Position numbers and translations under genes: made by a program. The notes beneath the pieces are model-generated. The model made no database searches and was not told the DNA's origin. It saw only the letters and a program-made list of their open reading frames with translations. A stretch of DNA of 64,000 bases from Adenophora triphylla var. japonica (taxonomy: Eukaryota; Streptophyta; Magnoliopsida; Asterales; Campanulaceae): the NCBI GenBank assembly GCA_022495995.1, contig JAFEMH010002322.1:62001-126000 (forward strand), written 5' to 3'. The first letter of the stretch is position 1. Each line of letters begins with the position of its first letter. Shown here piece by piece: positions 21,201 through 32,700 of the stretch.

Positions 21201-21795
21201 CAAGACAAGTCTTCCCAATGCCCCCGATACCAACTATTGGAATCACTGAAACTTTTCCTTCGTGGTCAGTTGGGGTCGTTAACGACAATAACAGATCCAG
21301 AATCTTTTTCTGATCTTCATCTCTTCCATAAACTTCTGAATTGTTTACAAAAGAGCCTGTCTCTCTTCCCTCCAACCGCCTATGGCCACCTCTAATGCCT
21401 TCTCTTAGATGTAAGTTCAATCCTTCAGCTGCAGCCACCTCTAATACCTTAAGAACCTCTTTCAGCTTGTTTACAGTAAAATATGCCCGGTTCAGATTGT
21501 CAGGAAGACTTACACGACCAGAACGTGAAAGAGCAAAAGTGTTGACCAACAGTTCAAGAAAATCCTCTGCTTTATCAGAAGCATCTTTGAGCTGGGAGAG
21601 CCAAATTCTTACTGCTTTGTCAGTAATCTGACGCTCTTCTGCATCTTCAAGCAAAGCTTGGATTCTGGGTAGCGTTTGTTGTAGCTTCAGGAGGTTACTC
21701 TTAAGTTCCCATCCATCATTAAGCTTCTGTAGGAGTGGAGAAGCCAATTTGTCGAAGATCACCTGTAAAAGTGGAGACAAAACTATCTCTGCCAT
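18229..21795 (-). CDS. CC-NBS-LRR (NLR) disease-resistance protein, RGA type
   Basis: 1188 aa, one exon, intact. The start ACCATGG (21795) has a good context and gives the usual MAEIVLSPLLQVIFDKL N-terminus. Residues 1-150: Rx-type coiled coil (WLSQLKDASDKAEDFLE, the EDVID-like motif, about 65-81). NB-ARC: P-loop GIGGIGKT 189-196, kinase-2 LLVLDDVW 264-271, RNBS-B GSKIIITTR 291-299, GGVPLAAK 357-364, CFAYCSLF 416-423. The MHD motif is MND (486-488), with Asn for His. From about 540 to 1160 there are leucine-rich repeats with L-SLP-L-NLTSL style units. A cytosolic immune receptor that senses effectors and exchanges ADP/ATP. The pathogen recognised cannot be told. Its promoter is the stretch before 22176; no certain TATA box. 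Confidence 0.96.
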   Translation of the reverse strand: MAEIVLSPLLQVIFDKLASPLLQKLNDGWELKSNLLKLQQTLPRIQALLEDAEERQITDKAVRIWLSQLKDASDKAEDFLELLVNTFALSRSGRVSLPDNLNRAYFTVNKLKEVLKVLEVAAAEGLNLHLREGIRGGHRRLEGRETGSFVNNSEVYGRDEDQKKILDLLLSLTTPTDHEGKVSVIPIVGIGGIGKTCLAQLIYNDETVVQHFELRMWVFVSEDFNVKKIIKSAIVSATKSMCDISELDLMQSKLWDIVNRKKYLLVLDDVWNEDQDEWDKIGSLFQGGAKGSKIIITTRSKKVAMIMETSPGFTHHLTGLSGDDCWSLFKKRAFSRGEEDQYPNLSATGREILKKCGGVPLAAKTLGSLLRFKRDEKQWLFVQKSDLWNLETCLKTGFFPALMLSYLQLPSHLKHCFAYCSLFSKNYEIKKEKLILIWMAAGLILPQGGIQTMEDIGDEYFNELSWISFFEEVKDCSADAMKRYKMNDLFYDLARSITRNDSIILDRGCQTSNLAHIHHLSGDWGSISCHVPETLYQAKHLRTLLVLFSGGKQVEIPPKMFLSLSHLRVLDLNGCDITVLPDTLRDLQCLKYLDLSNTPIDQLPAGLSYLHSLQTLNLFGCINLSWLPHLGEMTNLRHLNIAGCKSLICMPIGFGKLLQLQTLPMYIASGRGSIGELGSLNLRGELTIKHLENVRQAGEALNAKLMKKAQIHSLGLCWGSDNGNLKLTSSSEVTLTQSVVRKKDNEPKPSSPSRWKETDPIIAGEILGFLQPHQNLKKLFIFGYMGLAFPHWNLPNLSLLVLKNCRGCLHLPSLGHLPLLKSLHMEGTDKVKDIGPEFYGEQSPAYFPSLEDLTIIDFPVLESWFNMDGRNLFPGLSKFTLKKCPNLLQVPKLLSLEHLELQGCKPAILNFIEKSTHLSNLVIEDFPNLLSLPKELLGGNVLLMSLKISSCPKLQSLPSSLQNLKSLKSLTIRWCETLSSLPKGFHNLTSLVSLEVTECHSLTTLSDDGTEGLFSLKTLSIENCKNLASLTMRFQHLKSLEHLTIMYCPSMQALPDGLQHLTALTSLTIISLPELTFLPEGLKYVTGLQSLEIRSCSNLSCLPEWFENFTSLRSLGISDCQNVKSLPVALCRLTALQHLSINQCPEVERRCEADGGVDFWKISHVPYKYMSLVRNRDRDHSEASSSST

Positions 21796-22175
21796 GGTTT
21801 TTTTTTTTGGGTCTAAGGAGGTCAGCTCTTCTTGCAGTTTGTATAAAACAAAGTCTATGATTTATCTAGGCTGCAGAGTTCCTGGACAAATACGACTCAC
21901 TTCCTTAACTGATTGATGCAGTGGAAAAGGTGTGGCCCAAAACTTGACAAAGGACTACACATAATGGATTCTTTTGAGCCTTCAACTCATCAACTGTATG
22001 AGGGAGACATCAAGATATTAATAATAAAAAACAAAACACGGCCAGCTTATAAGTCTTTGCACCACCCAAAAAGTCCACAGATGTTGACAGAAAGGAGATT
22101 ATTAACTTCAACAAATATGAGTTTACATACAGATGTCAATATTAAGCAGCTGCATCAATCTTCTCTATATAGATA
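21796..22175. other. 5' flank of the NLR gene
   Basis: Presumed promoter and 5' UTR of the NLR gene (minus strand). A T-run lies directly upstream of the ATG on the plus strand. Only weak TATA-like sequences are present (TTTTATAC on the minus strand near 21843). No other gene. Confidence 0.4.
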
Positions 22176-22437
22176 CTCCCTCTGTCCCATTAAAAGTTAC
22201 ACTTTTTACCCAAAAGGGTGTCCAACTAAAAATTACACTTCCCCAAAATGGAATTTTTTAAATACTTTATATTCAATGGGACCCACTTGCATAGTCATAA
22301 AACCTATCTACTCATTATTCTGTAACCCACCTTCCCTCTCCTACTTCCCTTTTTATACTCAACACTAATAGCACTTACACATTTTCTATATACCTGTGTC
22401 CAAAACAAAAGTGTAACTTTTAGTGGGACCGAGGGAG
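22176..22437. mobile_element. Stowaway-like MITE
   Basis: Starts CTCCCTCTGTCCCATT and ends with the inverted GGGACCGAGGGAG, flanked by TA on both sides. About 30 bp of the ends pair (AAAAGTTACAC / GTGTAACTTTT). 262 bp, non-coding. Tc1/mariner type, in the upstream region of the NLR gene. Confidence 0.88.
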
Positions 22438-23799
22438 TATGTATCAAGTAGAAGTGTACTTGACTCTTGAAATCTAACGAAGCAAGACAGAGGTATGGAT
22501 TTCGTGCAAAAAAGGGGGCATCAAGAATATATAATATTATACTCTGTTAACCATTTTGGATGGATTTGGGTTAAATGGAAAAAAAGAAGGTATAAAGGAT
22601 GGGGTAAAGAGGTGTTCCATACAAGGTTTGGGAAGTCAAACTAGTGATGGAGAGCCTGTTAGTAGAATTGAGAAGGGGCTGCAAGTAAATACTGGCATAA
22701 TTAGTGCATTGATCACACCATCATCCAATAAGCTCGTATTTAACTGGGCATTAGTCTTCTAGCACCCTAAATTTCCAAAGCTTTGACTTCTAAAAAGAAA
22801 AGAGAGGAAAAGTAACTTACCTAATAATGTGTTACGAAAATGGTTAGAATTGTAATTCCTAAATACAATTTCTGATAACTGATGAAGCATTACTAAACTA
22901 GATGATCCCTATGCCCAAAAATAAATATTGCATTTTCCTTTTTGGTTCACCAAAATAAGTGTCACGTCTCTAAGTAAGGAAATAGTCTTGGTGCAATTTT
23001 ACCATGGTACAAGCAATGTACAAACAAATACAGCCCATTCCTTAAAAACATTGACAAGTCAACTGCAACACTTAAATGGGACTGAGGGAATAATATTCCA
23101 TCCATTTTAAATTGAGTATCCATCTTCATTCATGATCATGAATAAAAAGTAGATACTTGTTTCAGATTAAGACAGTAAACACAGACATAAAGGTCACATG
23201 GAGAAGCTTAATACATGATGGATGGCAACAGGAAGAAAAATTTAATGCAATGCTGGATCCATGATACTTTGATGAAAAATCTCCAAGACCCTTGAGCCAC
23301 TCTTGGACATGGAAGGCTTTAGGAGCATAATACTAAAGAAAGGAGAGATTATCGCTCCAAAATTCATGCCAATTGTCCCAAGAACTCGAAGAGTAATGGA
23401 AACTTCATGAAATCTTCTTTCAGTAACTTCAAAGTACAACATTCTGGGATATAATATAGATTATACAATCATTACGATTACCAGAGAATTTACTTTATAT
23501 ACACATGTGGTTCTTTTAAGGCACAAAAAGTTGAACCTGTAAATCGGATCCAAGCAATCTTCCGTGATGAGTTGCATAAGCAGCTGCAGTGACCTTCTAG
23601 CTAAGTCATCATGTTGTCATCATCTCAGCAAAATAATGAGCGATCACAACTATTGATCCATGTTGCAAAAATGGAACATGATAATGCTTCACAAAAATGG
23701 TCGACTGTTTGATCCTTGAATCTGAAACATATCTTGAGGTAGCTGTACAGTAAGAATGGGTGCATACTACTTTTTCAGTAATGTGTACTATCTTCAATG
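22438..23799. other. Intergenic region between NLR and KEA3 genes
   Basis: No convincing gene. 22905-23100 looks like a decayed Stowaway MITE (ATCCCTATGCCC ... GGGACTGAGGGAAT). The part next to 23800 must hold the KEA3 3' UTR. Short ORFs here have no recognisable pattern. Confidence 0.45.
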
Positions 23800-26700
23800 T
23801 TAACGTGGAACACCGTTACTGTTTTCTGCATCGATGTCACAATATAAAACGCCTCTGCCATCTTCGGATTGATTGACCTCCGTATTTTGCTCTGATTGAT
23901 CCACTTCTTCCTTTGACATTGAAATGCGGTTTCTATCTTGTTGGCTGATACGCAATGAATCTTCACTCGTTGAGAGGGATGATACAGAGGTTTGTGTCCC
24001 TACAAGATCTGTAACTCTCACCTAGTCCAGCAAATCACAAGAAACAATTTAGCACATGCAAATCACAAGAAACAATTTGGCACATGCAAATAAGTTCATG
24101 GAGATTTATTTGGCTTAACAAAGTAAACTTATGTATGTACCATGCTCAAGTTACTGCAATGCTACATAAGTAGGTTATATAGACCCTAAAAAGTGGCAGA
24201 TAGAGGAATCCAGCGGACCCAATCTATAAGTACAAGAAGATATCCACTTAGTTAATAAATATCCAAGATTAAATTCTATATTCAAATATTGGGGATCGAG
24301 TTTCTGGTTTATTTAAGTTTTAAATAAACTGTAAATATCTGCTACAAGGATGTCGATCTGTGGAGTCAAATGACATTCATCTGGAATGCACCAACCAGTT
24401 ATGAAGCATCTTTCTCTCTTCTGTTATTTTTCTGCCTTTAGTTCTTAGCCTATACAAATTTAACGTAAAATAAATTAAGCTGATATCTTGCCCTTAAAAA
24501 TTAAATTAAAATGAGAATTATAATTGCGTGCATTGAAAATCATTATTCATCCAAGTGTTTATCCTTATGTTTGATGATTAACCTAACAGTTAGTTTACTT
24601 ATGCTCCCCAAAGTGGAGTCTTGGTTACTAATGGTCCGTTTACTTATGCTCAAATGTAGCATTAAGCAAGGCCAGGGCGCAATTCACATGAATACACATT
24701 AATACTACAGATCTCACTGTTCTCACATTCAGATGAGTTTATCACATCAAATCATATTAATGTAAACTCAAACTGTGTGATGCGGCCAATGGAAGATTGT
24801 CACATAAATGGCCTTGATTTAGTTGGAGAAGAGCATCAGATGACTAGGATGGTCAAGGCCCAACGGTAATTAATCAAGGACCACACCCCAATACATAGGA
24901 CCCAGAATGATCAATCCCACAGTACCTTGATGTGAGGTCATGGTGAAGTTCATTTAGTAGGAAACAAAACCCGGATAGGCATCAGAGGGAAACGTCCAAT
25001 GGCCATGACTTCCAGTTTATATGTTCTATAGTTGCACCAATATGGAGGTAACTGCAGTAGTATTAGATAGGCAGCTGAGATCAGGATTCATGGGACTAAC
25101 CTATGACATATTTATACCTTTGCTTTGATAGGGGACTTACCTATGACAAGGGGTGAAGGAACCCTTCAGGGGACACGTAATTCACTATATATAGTGGGTT
25201 CAGCTCATTTATGAAAAGAGTTTATTAGTGAGACTTATCTATTACAACTATTCATTGATGACAAAATCCCTATACCGAGCAACTCGACTCTTTCCCTTCC
25301 TCTCCAACCAAGAACTTCTTGATCATTGCCCCTACTTCAAGACTGTAGTTGGGTATTGGTATCCACAGTTTAGTAGTATCACACTGAAACCAAATTTCCA
25401 AAAGTCCAGTAGCCTCAAAGGATACCTTTAGCCACCCTTCACATTTGATCTTGGGACCGTTCAAGGGGACACTATACCTTCTACAAATTCTACCAGGAAA
25501 GAGGTCCACAAAACAAAGATCACTAAAATGTGAAACTACAGAAACAGAGATATATTTAAAATGAAATACAATTATGTTATTAAAATTTGCATTAACTGCT
25601 CCAAAATCGAAATTATTGTCAAATAGATATTGAATATGCTTACGTAAGAAGCATAACCTGTAATGGTTTCATGACATCTATCTCTTGAATATCGGTTTTG
25701 GTAACTGATTGAGCTTGCAACTCCATTGAATCTCGAACAAGTTGACTCAAAAATGATACATCATCAGACATGACACCGAGTCCTTTCAGTAGCTTAGAGC
25801 CAAGCTGTAAACTTGTCTGCAAGAATAAATTGGACATGGTGAGAATGGCAAGGCACATCTCCATATTATTCTTACACCAGAAGATTAAGAGCAAGGAAGG
25901 GGGATTTGATACCTCTGCATTTTCAAGAATAGCATCTGTTGCCCCCGCTTCCTTCAGATCTAAGAGATGAGAGAGGTCTTGTGCTCGAGCATATATAGGA
26001 ACCTGCAGAATTGAGTTTCACTAGGAGACGTAAATTGATAAATCTTCACACAAATTGATGTAAATTGGCATAAAATTATGCAAAAACATCACTGTTCTAC
26101 CTCAATCAGGTCAATTAGATGTTAACTGAACAAGATGCCAATCATACCAAAAAAGTTGGGACTTGGCCATCATAAAGTGCAATAAGGGAACAGTGATTGT
26201 GAAATTTCAACCTCATTCCACTAGCTGTATGATTTCTGTTATTCAGAATCTACAAATATTAAGACTTACTATGTGCATTTATGTAATGGTTCTATACAGC
26301 AATTGTTACAGGGAGAAGAGAAGAAGGGGAAGAGAAACTGAAATGAAAATGAGAAAATACCCCAGGAAAGGCAAGCCGGATTCTCTGAACAGATTCAATT
26401 GTCTTCTGCCTCCCCTTGTACATGACCATGACAGCTTTTGGAGAAGAAATACCAGCAGACTGCAATACTGATGGACGTGATCCATCGCCATACAGGATGG
26501 GGAAACCAAGTTTCCTAGATGACTGTTCCATGTGACTTAAAAGTGTAAGTTATCATTTAGCATAATCTTGTCTTGAGCATTCAAAATAGTGATTTGACAT
26601 CTCTTAATAACATGCGCAAAACGAAAAAGGGCTGTAACTTAAATCATCGTAAATGGCATATATATATTTCTTGACAAGCATAAATCATAGAGAATGTAAC

Positions 26701-29700
26701 AAGAACCAAAAATCCTTAATGTCAGCTAGTTACATGCAAATAATTTTCTTGACAAGCATAAATCATAGTACATGTAACAAACCCAAAAGCCTTAATGTCT
26801 ACTAGTGGAACCTCAGATCATTCAATAGTCACCAACTCTGGCATACTGGAAAATTCCTATGCATGAAGAAAAGGAACAGTATGGTGTCTCATGCTCATTC
26901 TCTCTCCCAGGCACAAAAAATATCTTTCACTTAAGACATGAGTCTACTTGTCTCTATGGACAGATGAATTTCTCTCTTCCGTTTTTTAAACGGAAAACAA
27001 CAGTGAATTATGATAGACTAGTAAGAACATTAAAATACGGACCTTAACCACAGAAAGATCAAGATCGAATGCCACATAAGGCCATCCCGCAATGTCGCTA
27101 TCTACTCCAGAAGCTAGGGGAGTGGACAAGAAATTGGCAAGAACCTGCATATTAGAAAGCTTATAAGTACGAAGTATTGAAACATCAACAGCTTAAAGTT
27201 CGTAGGATAACAGTTGCAGCACCTGCCCCATTTGTCCAAATCCAAGGATGACAACTGGATCGCTTGCATCAAAGTTCACCATGTCAGCAGGTTTCTGCAA
27301 TGATTCAATTTCAATCAAAAGAAGTTGGATGCATCATAAATCTATGCACAATAAGAAAATAAAGCCAAGTAAATAATATGAAGACCCCCCCCCCCCATAA
27401 TAGCATGAGAATCTCAAAAAAAAAAAAAAAAAAAGTCCAACTACATAATTTTGCATGCCGTGGTTGCCTCTAGTTTCTCACGCAAATCAACTATCTTATA
27501 ATTGATATTAACAGGCAAACAAATACTTGGTAACTTACATCTTCTTCGTCAAGCTTTTTACCAATATAGTCAGCAGCCTTTCGTCCAATATCATTGAGTA
27601 GAGGAGTAAGTGCCATTGACAACACAACAACAATTATGAGAAGTTTGTTCAGCTCGAGCGGAAGTACCCCAAGCCTGGGAAAATTAAGGGAGCAATTGAA
27701 TGTTTAGGTAGGGCACATTGAATATGCAGAAAATTAAGATCATAACTTGCCTGTTTGCGAGTGAAAAGACTACAAAACCAAATTCGCCTCCCTGCGACAG
27801 AAGCAACCCTATCCTCACACTCTCTTGTAAAGTTAAACCAACCCGAGGACCTATTGCCGTTATAATCAGCGTCTTGATAACTATCAAACCTGCCAAGAGT
27901 GACAGCACATTCGGCCACTCTCGGATAAGAAGCTGCATAGGGAAAAGATTAATGTGAGTCCCAACTTCCATAACGTTACTTAGGTTTAACATTAGAGTTT
28001 TAGATAGAACCCTAGAGCAGTTTCCCAATTAGTTAGGCACCTTTTGTCTAACATTTCAGTCAGTATTTTCTTTCTCAATGCCGATTTTGATTCACACTTG
28101 GAATGCGTATATATGTGTGTGTGTGTGTGTCTGGTACATTGACATGATAAAGAACTAAACCATCTCAGAAAGTTATATCCTATGTTAATTTATCAGTTAA
28201 ATGTAGAGAGTCTACGGTGTAAAGTGTTTCCAAAGAAAATTGGAGAGAACTTGCACAAATTCTAAGGAATTACTGCAGTTCTACAGTGTAAAGAGTTTCA
28301 AAAAAAGCAACCAAATCCTTTTCTTGTTTAGTTGTATTTGCAATATTTTTCCGTTACTAAGCTGCATATGCTGATAAAAGTTTGTGGATCTTTTTTCCCA
28401 GTGGAGGTCACTTACCTAATAGAGATTGCAAATAATTTGCTCAAAACAGATGCATATGTCAAACAGTTAGATAGAAGTTTATTCAAGCAACGAAATAAAT
28501 CGTAATATGGCCAACTGTACATGTGTGGATTGTACATATAGAAATGAAAAATGCATGATGCATACTCAACGCTCTAATAGTGTATACACTGTTTTAATTT
28601 ATCAACACATATCAGCATGTACTACTTTATACTCCCTTGTCGACTATGAGTCCTACTTTTCTTTTTGGTATGTCCTAGACTAAGAGTCCTACTCTGCTTT
28701 ATTCCCGAAATGGAAAATAATGAATAGTGTTTGGACATTTATACCTCTTCCTTTTGTAGAACTAAAAAAAAAAATACTTACCTACTTTTTTACCCGCGTG
28801 AATCATCAATAGTGTTTTGGACAATTATATCCTCAACCCACTAGCAATTGTTTACTCATTTCTTAATGTTTTCTTAATAAGCGTGCAAACTCTTGGTAGG
28901 ACTCTTAGTCTGGGGCGGAGGGAGTAAGTCTTATTGCAGAGGTCATACAACTTCTAAAATTCATTCCTTCTCCAGCCTAATTCTGTATATTATTGTTGTC
29001 CATGAACATAGTACCCTAAGAATAATTTGGCCAAAATATTGTACAAATAGCATTATTTTAGCCTGGAAAATTTTCAAGAAAAAAAACTATCTATTAGGGG
29101 AAAGAACAGTGTTTCAATATGCACTAAAGACTATTTCTATCTCTCAGTGAACACATACACCAAAAACAAAGTCAAAACTACAACAATGAGATAATGTACG
29201 GTACCAGAGATAAAACTACCTGTGTATCAATAGAAGTTCCGGCAGTTACGAAGAATAACCCAAGAAGTAGCCCTCTAAAAGGCCTTATATCGGCTTCAAT
29301 TTGAGTGCGGAAATTAGTTTCAGCTAACAAAGCCCCAGCCAAAAATGCTCCAAGCTGGACAATCAGTGAAAAGATTATCAACCAATCGGCTTGTATAATA
29401 TTTTTCCATTTACCATTTCAGTTGGCAATAAATAAATAATAAACCGTGTCACTGAAGCCCAACTTCTGCGTTAGAAGGGATGTTCCAGCAACTGTCAGCA
29501 GGCAGAGAGCAACAAATGCTTCGGAGCTTCTTGCTTCTGCAACAACCTGAAACATGCAAAAACATAATTTGATAAAAACATGTATCAGGAGTTTTAGTTG
29601 GTTTCAAAGCAAGACTGCACACCTCAAAAACTCGCCTCAGAAGGAATTTTCCTCCAAAGGAAATCAAACCTAGTCCACCTAACGCCTTCAAACTTTCTTT

Positions 29701-32700
29701 AGCAAGCATTGGCCATATACTCTCCTCCACCAGATTCTGCAGTAAATATTTATGAATGCTCAAGCAATTTTTGTTGGATTGAGGACAAGTGGACAACTTG
29801 ATGACTCTTGCGAGAAATAGCATAAAATGATGTTAAAGAATTCAACTGCTTATTATCGCCACTGTTTTACAAGAATGAAAATAATCCAAGACGAACAAGG
29901 AAACTTGATAACAGGAAAGCAAAATAAATGAACTGGACAATTATTGCCTAAATTGGTTTAAAAAGGCAATACTCATGTAATATGAATTAGACAAAACCTG
30001 CTACGGAGATAAAATCTCTCACAACACAACTAATGCGACTCAACTCAATTTAAGTCCTTGTATCAATTATCAGCTATATCAAACATATAGTACGAGTACT
30101 AACTAATCCTCGATTCCTCCACATCTATGGTAGATATTCAGAACACCCAAAATTCCTAAATATATCATTAAACAGAAGTATTTCTAAACATATAATAATC
30201 CACTAACAAGCTAACCACAGATTATACTTATTGCTAAACAAACATTTCTACATCAACAAGTTGGGAGGTCATGGTCATTATTAGGTGATATTTGAGAAGG
30301 GAAACTGAAAAGGGAACATTTTTTAATAACTATGCATGTTAATGAGGGAGGCTTAATAATTGAAGCACCAAGTTTTGCACTGATATATGACTCAGGGTTT
30401 ATGGAGGCCTTCTTTCTCTTTTGGCATTTTTTTGACAATGCCCTATTCTATGAACACTTTATGGGCAACGTGGTATGACACTCATTATGCTTTTTTTTTT
30501 TTTTTTGATACCCAGGTTTCCAGCTTCGCCGGACTAATCCTGGACCACCAGGTACCGGCCCTTCAGTATGCTGGCGGAGGTAAATCGCGGGATGTGCCCT
30601 ATGCAGCCAGGGTGGCAGCACCCCTTATACTCCAGAGCCCCAAGGGAGCCCTCCTACAAGGCATTTACATCACTCTTACATCACCAAATGGCTGCTCCAG
30701 CTGCTCCTGCCAAAGAGGCATTTACATCACTCTTACAACACCAAATGGCTGCTCCAGCTTTGCACCTGCCAAGATTTGAACTCCCCACACCGAGGGTACA
30801 AGCCCAGCAATGCTGCTTCCTTAACTGCACGGATGTGCCCCGGGGGGCTCCTAAGGACCCTGAAACCAAGGTAGGAAATTAAGCCCCAAGAATCCCCTTA
30901 GGGGGGACTCGAACCGGCGACCTCCCCTTCGGGAAGTCACCATTGTACCACTGGGCCAAGGCCCGTTAGGTATGACACTCATTATGCTCTCTTAATGGTA
31001 ACTATGTGAAGCTGCTCCTTAGTCATGTGAACTCTCTGGAGTGTGGGGAATAGGAGAAACTTTGATGGTTCTCAATCCCATGCATAAGTTATGCTTGATT
31101 ACGGGCAGCATTCTATTTAACGAGTTCCTCCTAAGTGTGATAATTATTTCTGTTTTTTTTTTTTTTTTGTTTTTGGAAATATGGGATTGGATGGTTAGCT
31201 GATTTATCCTTGCTCGTTATCTTCTCGCTGTTTTTTTCAACAATGGCCTCTGTTTTGTCCTAGCCCCTTTTTGATTCTTTTGTACAGATTCTCCCCCTTG
31301 ACAAGCTTTCATTGCATGCCTTACTTTTCACAAAATACATCCAGATATCAATCAAAACCTTGTTAATCTTCGTTACAGATTCCACATCAGAGTGTAAGAG
31401 CATAATATACGTGATTGGGCTCTTCAGTAACAGCTCATTTACATAAGCTCATAACTTAAACCTAATTAAACAAATATAAATTTATTTATCTAAAATTAAT
31501 ACAATGATCCTAGCAATTATTGGTGACTCAATCATAGAGAATCTATCCATGATTATGATAATTGGAAGACTAAATAGAGAATTGACTTCATGAGCCAACA
31601 ATTTCCTTGAAGCATACCATCTTGCCCTAATAATCTGAATCTGTAACAGCAATCTTACAGAGATTGATTACTTTGCGTGCATTAATTTTCAGCGAATCAA
31701 TTATTGCAAGTTGATATGATACTTCAGTTAGTTGGTCTATCATTTAGGCTGTAAAATTAGGAATAGCACATAAATAGACCCTAATTAACTTTGACTCTTT
31801 CTTCAAATCATTCTAGGGTCACACTTGGGGATTTAATAATCTGTTGAATAACAAAAGAACGTGTTTATTAAACAAAAAATATGACAGGGAAGCTTTAATT
31901 TCTTGAAAACATGATATCAAGAATCCACAGCATTGGAGCTCAAACCCTGGATCAAATTAGCTGCAATTTAGCATACTAGTATTCATAACCAAGAATGTAT
32001 AGTTCATACCTGGCTCTCTAGCACCGGTAGTATGACTAACAGAGGGACAACTGCAATGTCCTACAAAAATCAATTATTAAGCACCAAAAAGGTTACAGAT
32101 TGGTACACTTGATGTAGTTTGCATGATAACTCCTAACCAATTCATAAAGAAAAGACCAGTGTGACATAGATAGCATTCTGACAACGTTATAGGAAGCATG
32201 AACTCTTCAAGTATAGGAAAATGAAGAGAACCTGTAGTAGGAGGATCCCCAAAGTAGCAGAGCCAAATCGAGTCGGAAGCTCACCTTTCTCTGCAAGAAG
32301 CTATATTATACCACATAAGTACAGTGAGCTAAATTAGCTTGTAATAACCCCTTTCGCTTATGATTTTACTATATGTTAGTGTCATCATCTTTATAGCTTT
32401 CTAATTTTGTTGCCATAGTATTTTCTTGGAGTAACCTTATTGCTCAACACTTATCCCCGTTGAAAAGCACAAAGTGCAAATACAAGAAGAGAATAAACGC
32501 TAAAATGACATGAAATAGCTCACTGTTGCACTAAAACGATAGCTATGTCATCACTACATTGATGCCTGGTGGCGCTAGATAAAGATAATCGTGCAGTAAC
32601 TATATTAGAGCCTGTTATTTGCTTTGAACAATTTTCCTTGACATCTAGTCCTCCATATACCTGTTCTTTTTGATGGACCTATCAAATGAGTTAAAATCAT

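Noticed and set aside
23242..23442. 66-aa minus-strand ORF between KEA3 and NLR genes
   Set aside because: No recognisable domain and no splice-supported link to KEA3; probably chance or 3' UTR.
24750..25520. Possible LTR-like fragment in the last KEA3 intron (CACTATATATAGTGGG with promoter-like surroundings)
   Set aside because: No TG...CA ends, repeat partner or duplication could be found, so it is left as intron sequence.
30387..30882. Plus- and minus-strand ORFs of 60-130 aa
   Set aside because: They lie entirely within or across the SINE and have no protein-like pattern.
30900..30967. Stand-alone tRNA gene
   Set aside because: The A and B boxes are those of the SINE head; the sequence does not close into a tRNA acceptor stem and continues into the SINE body.
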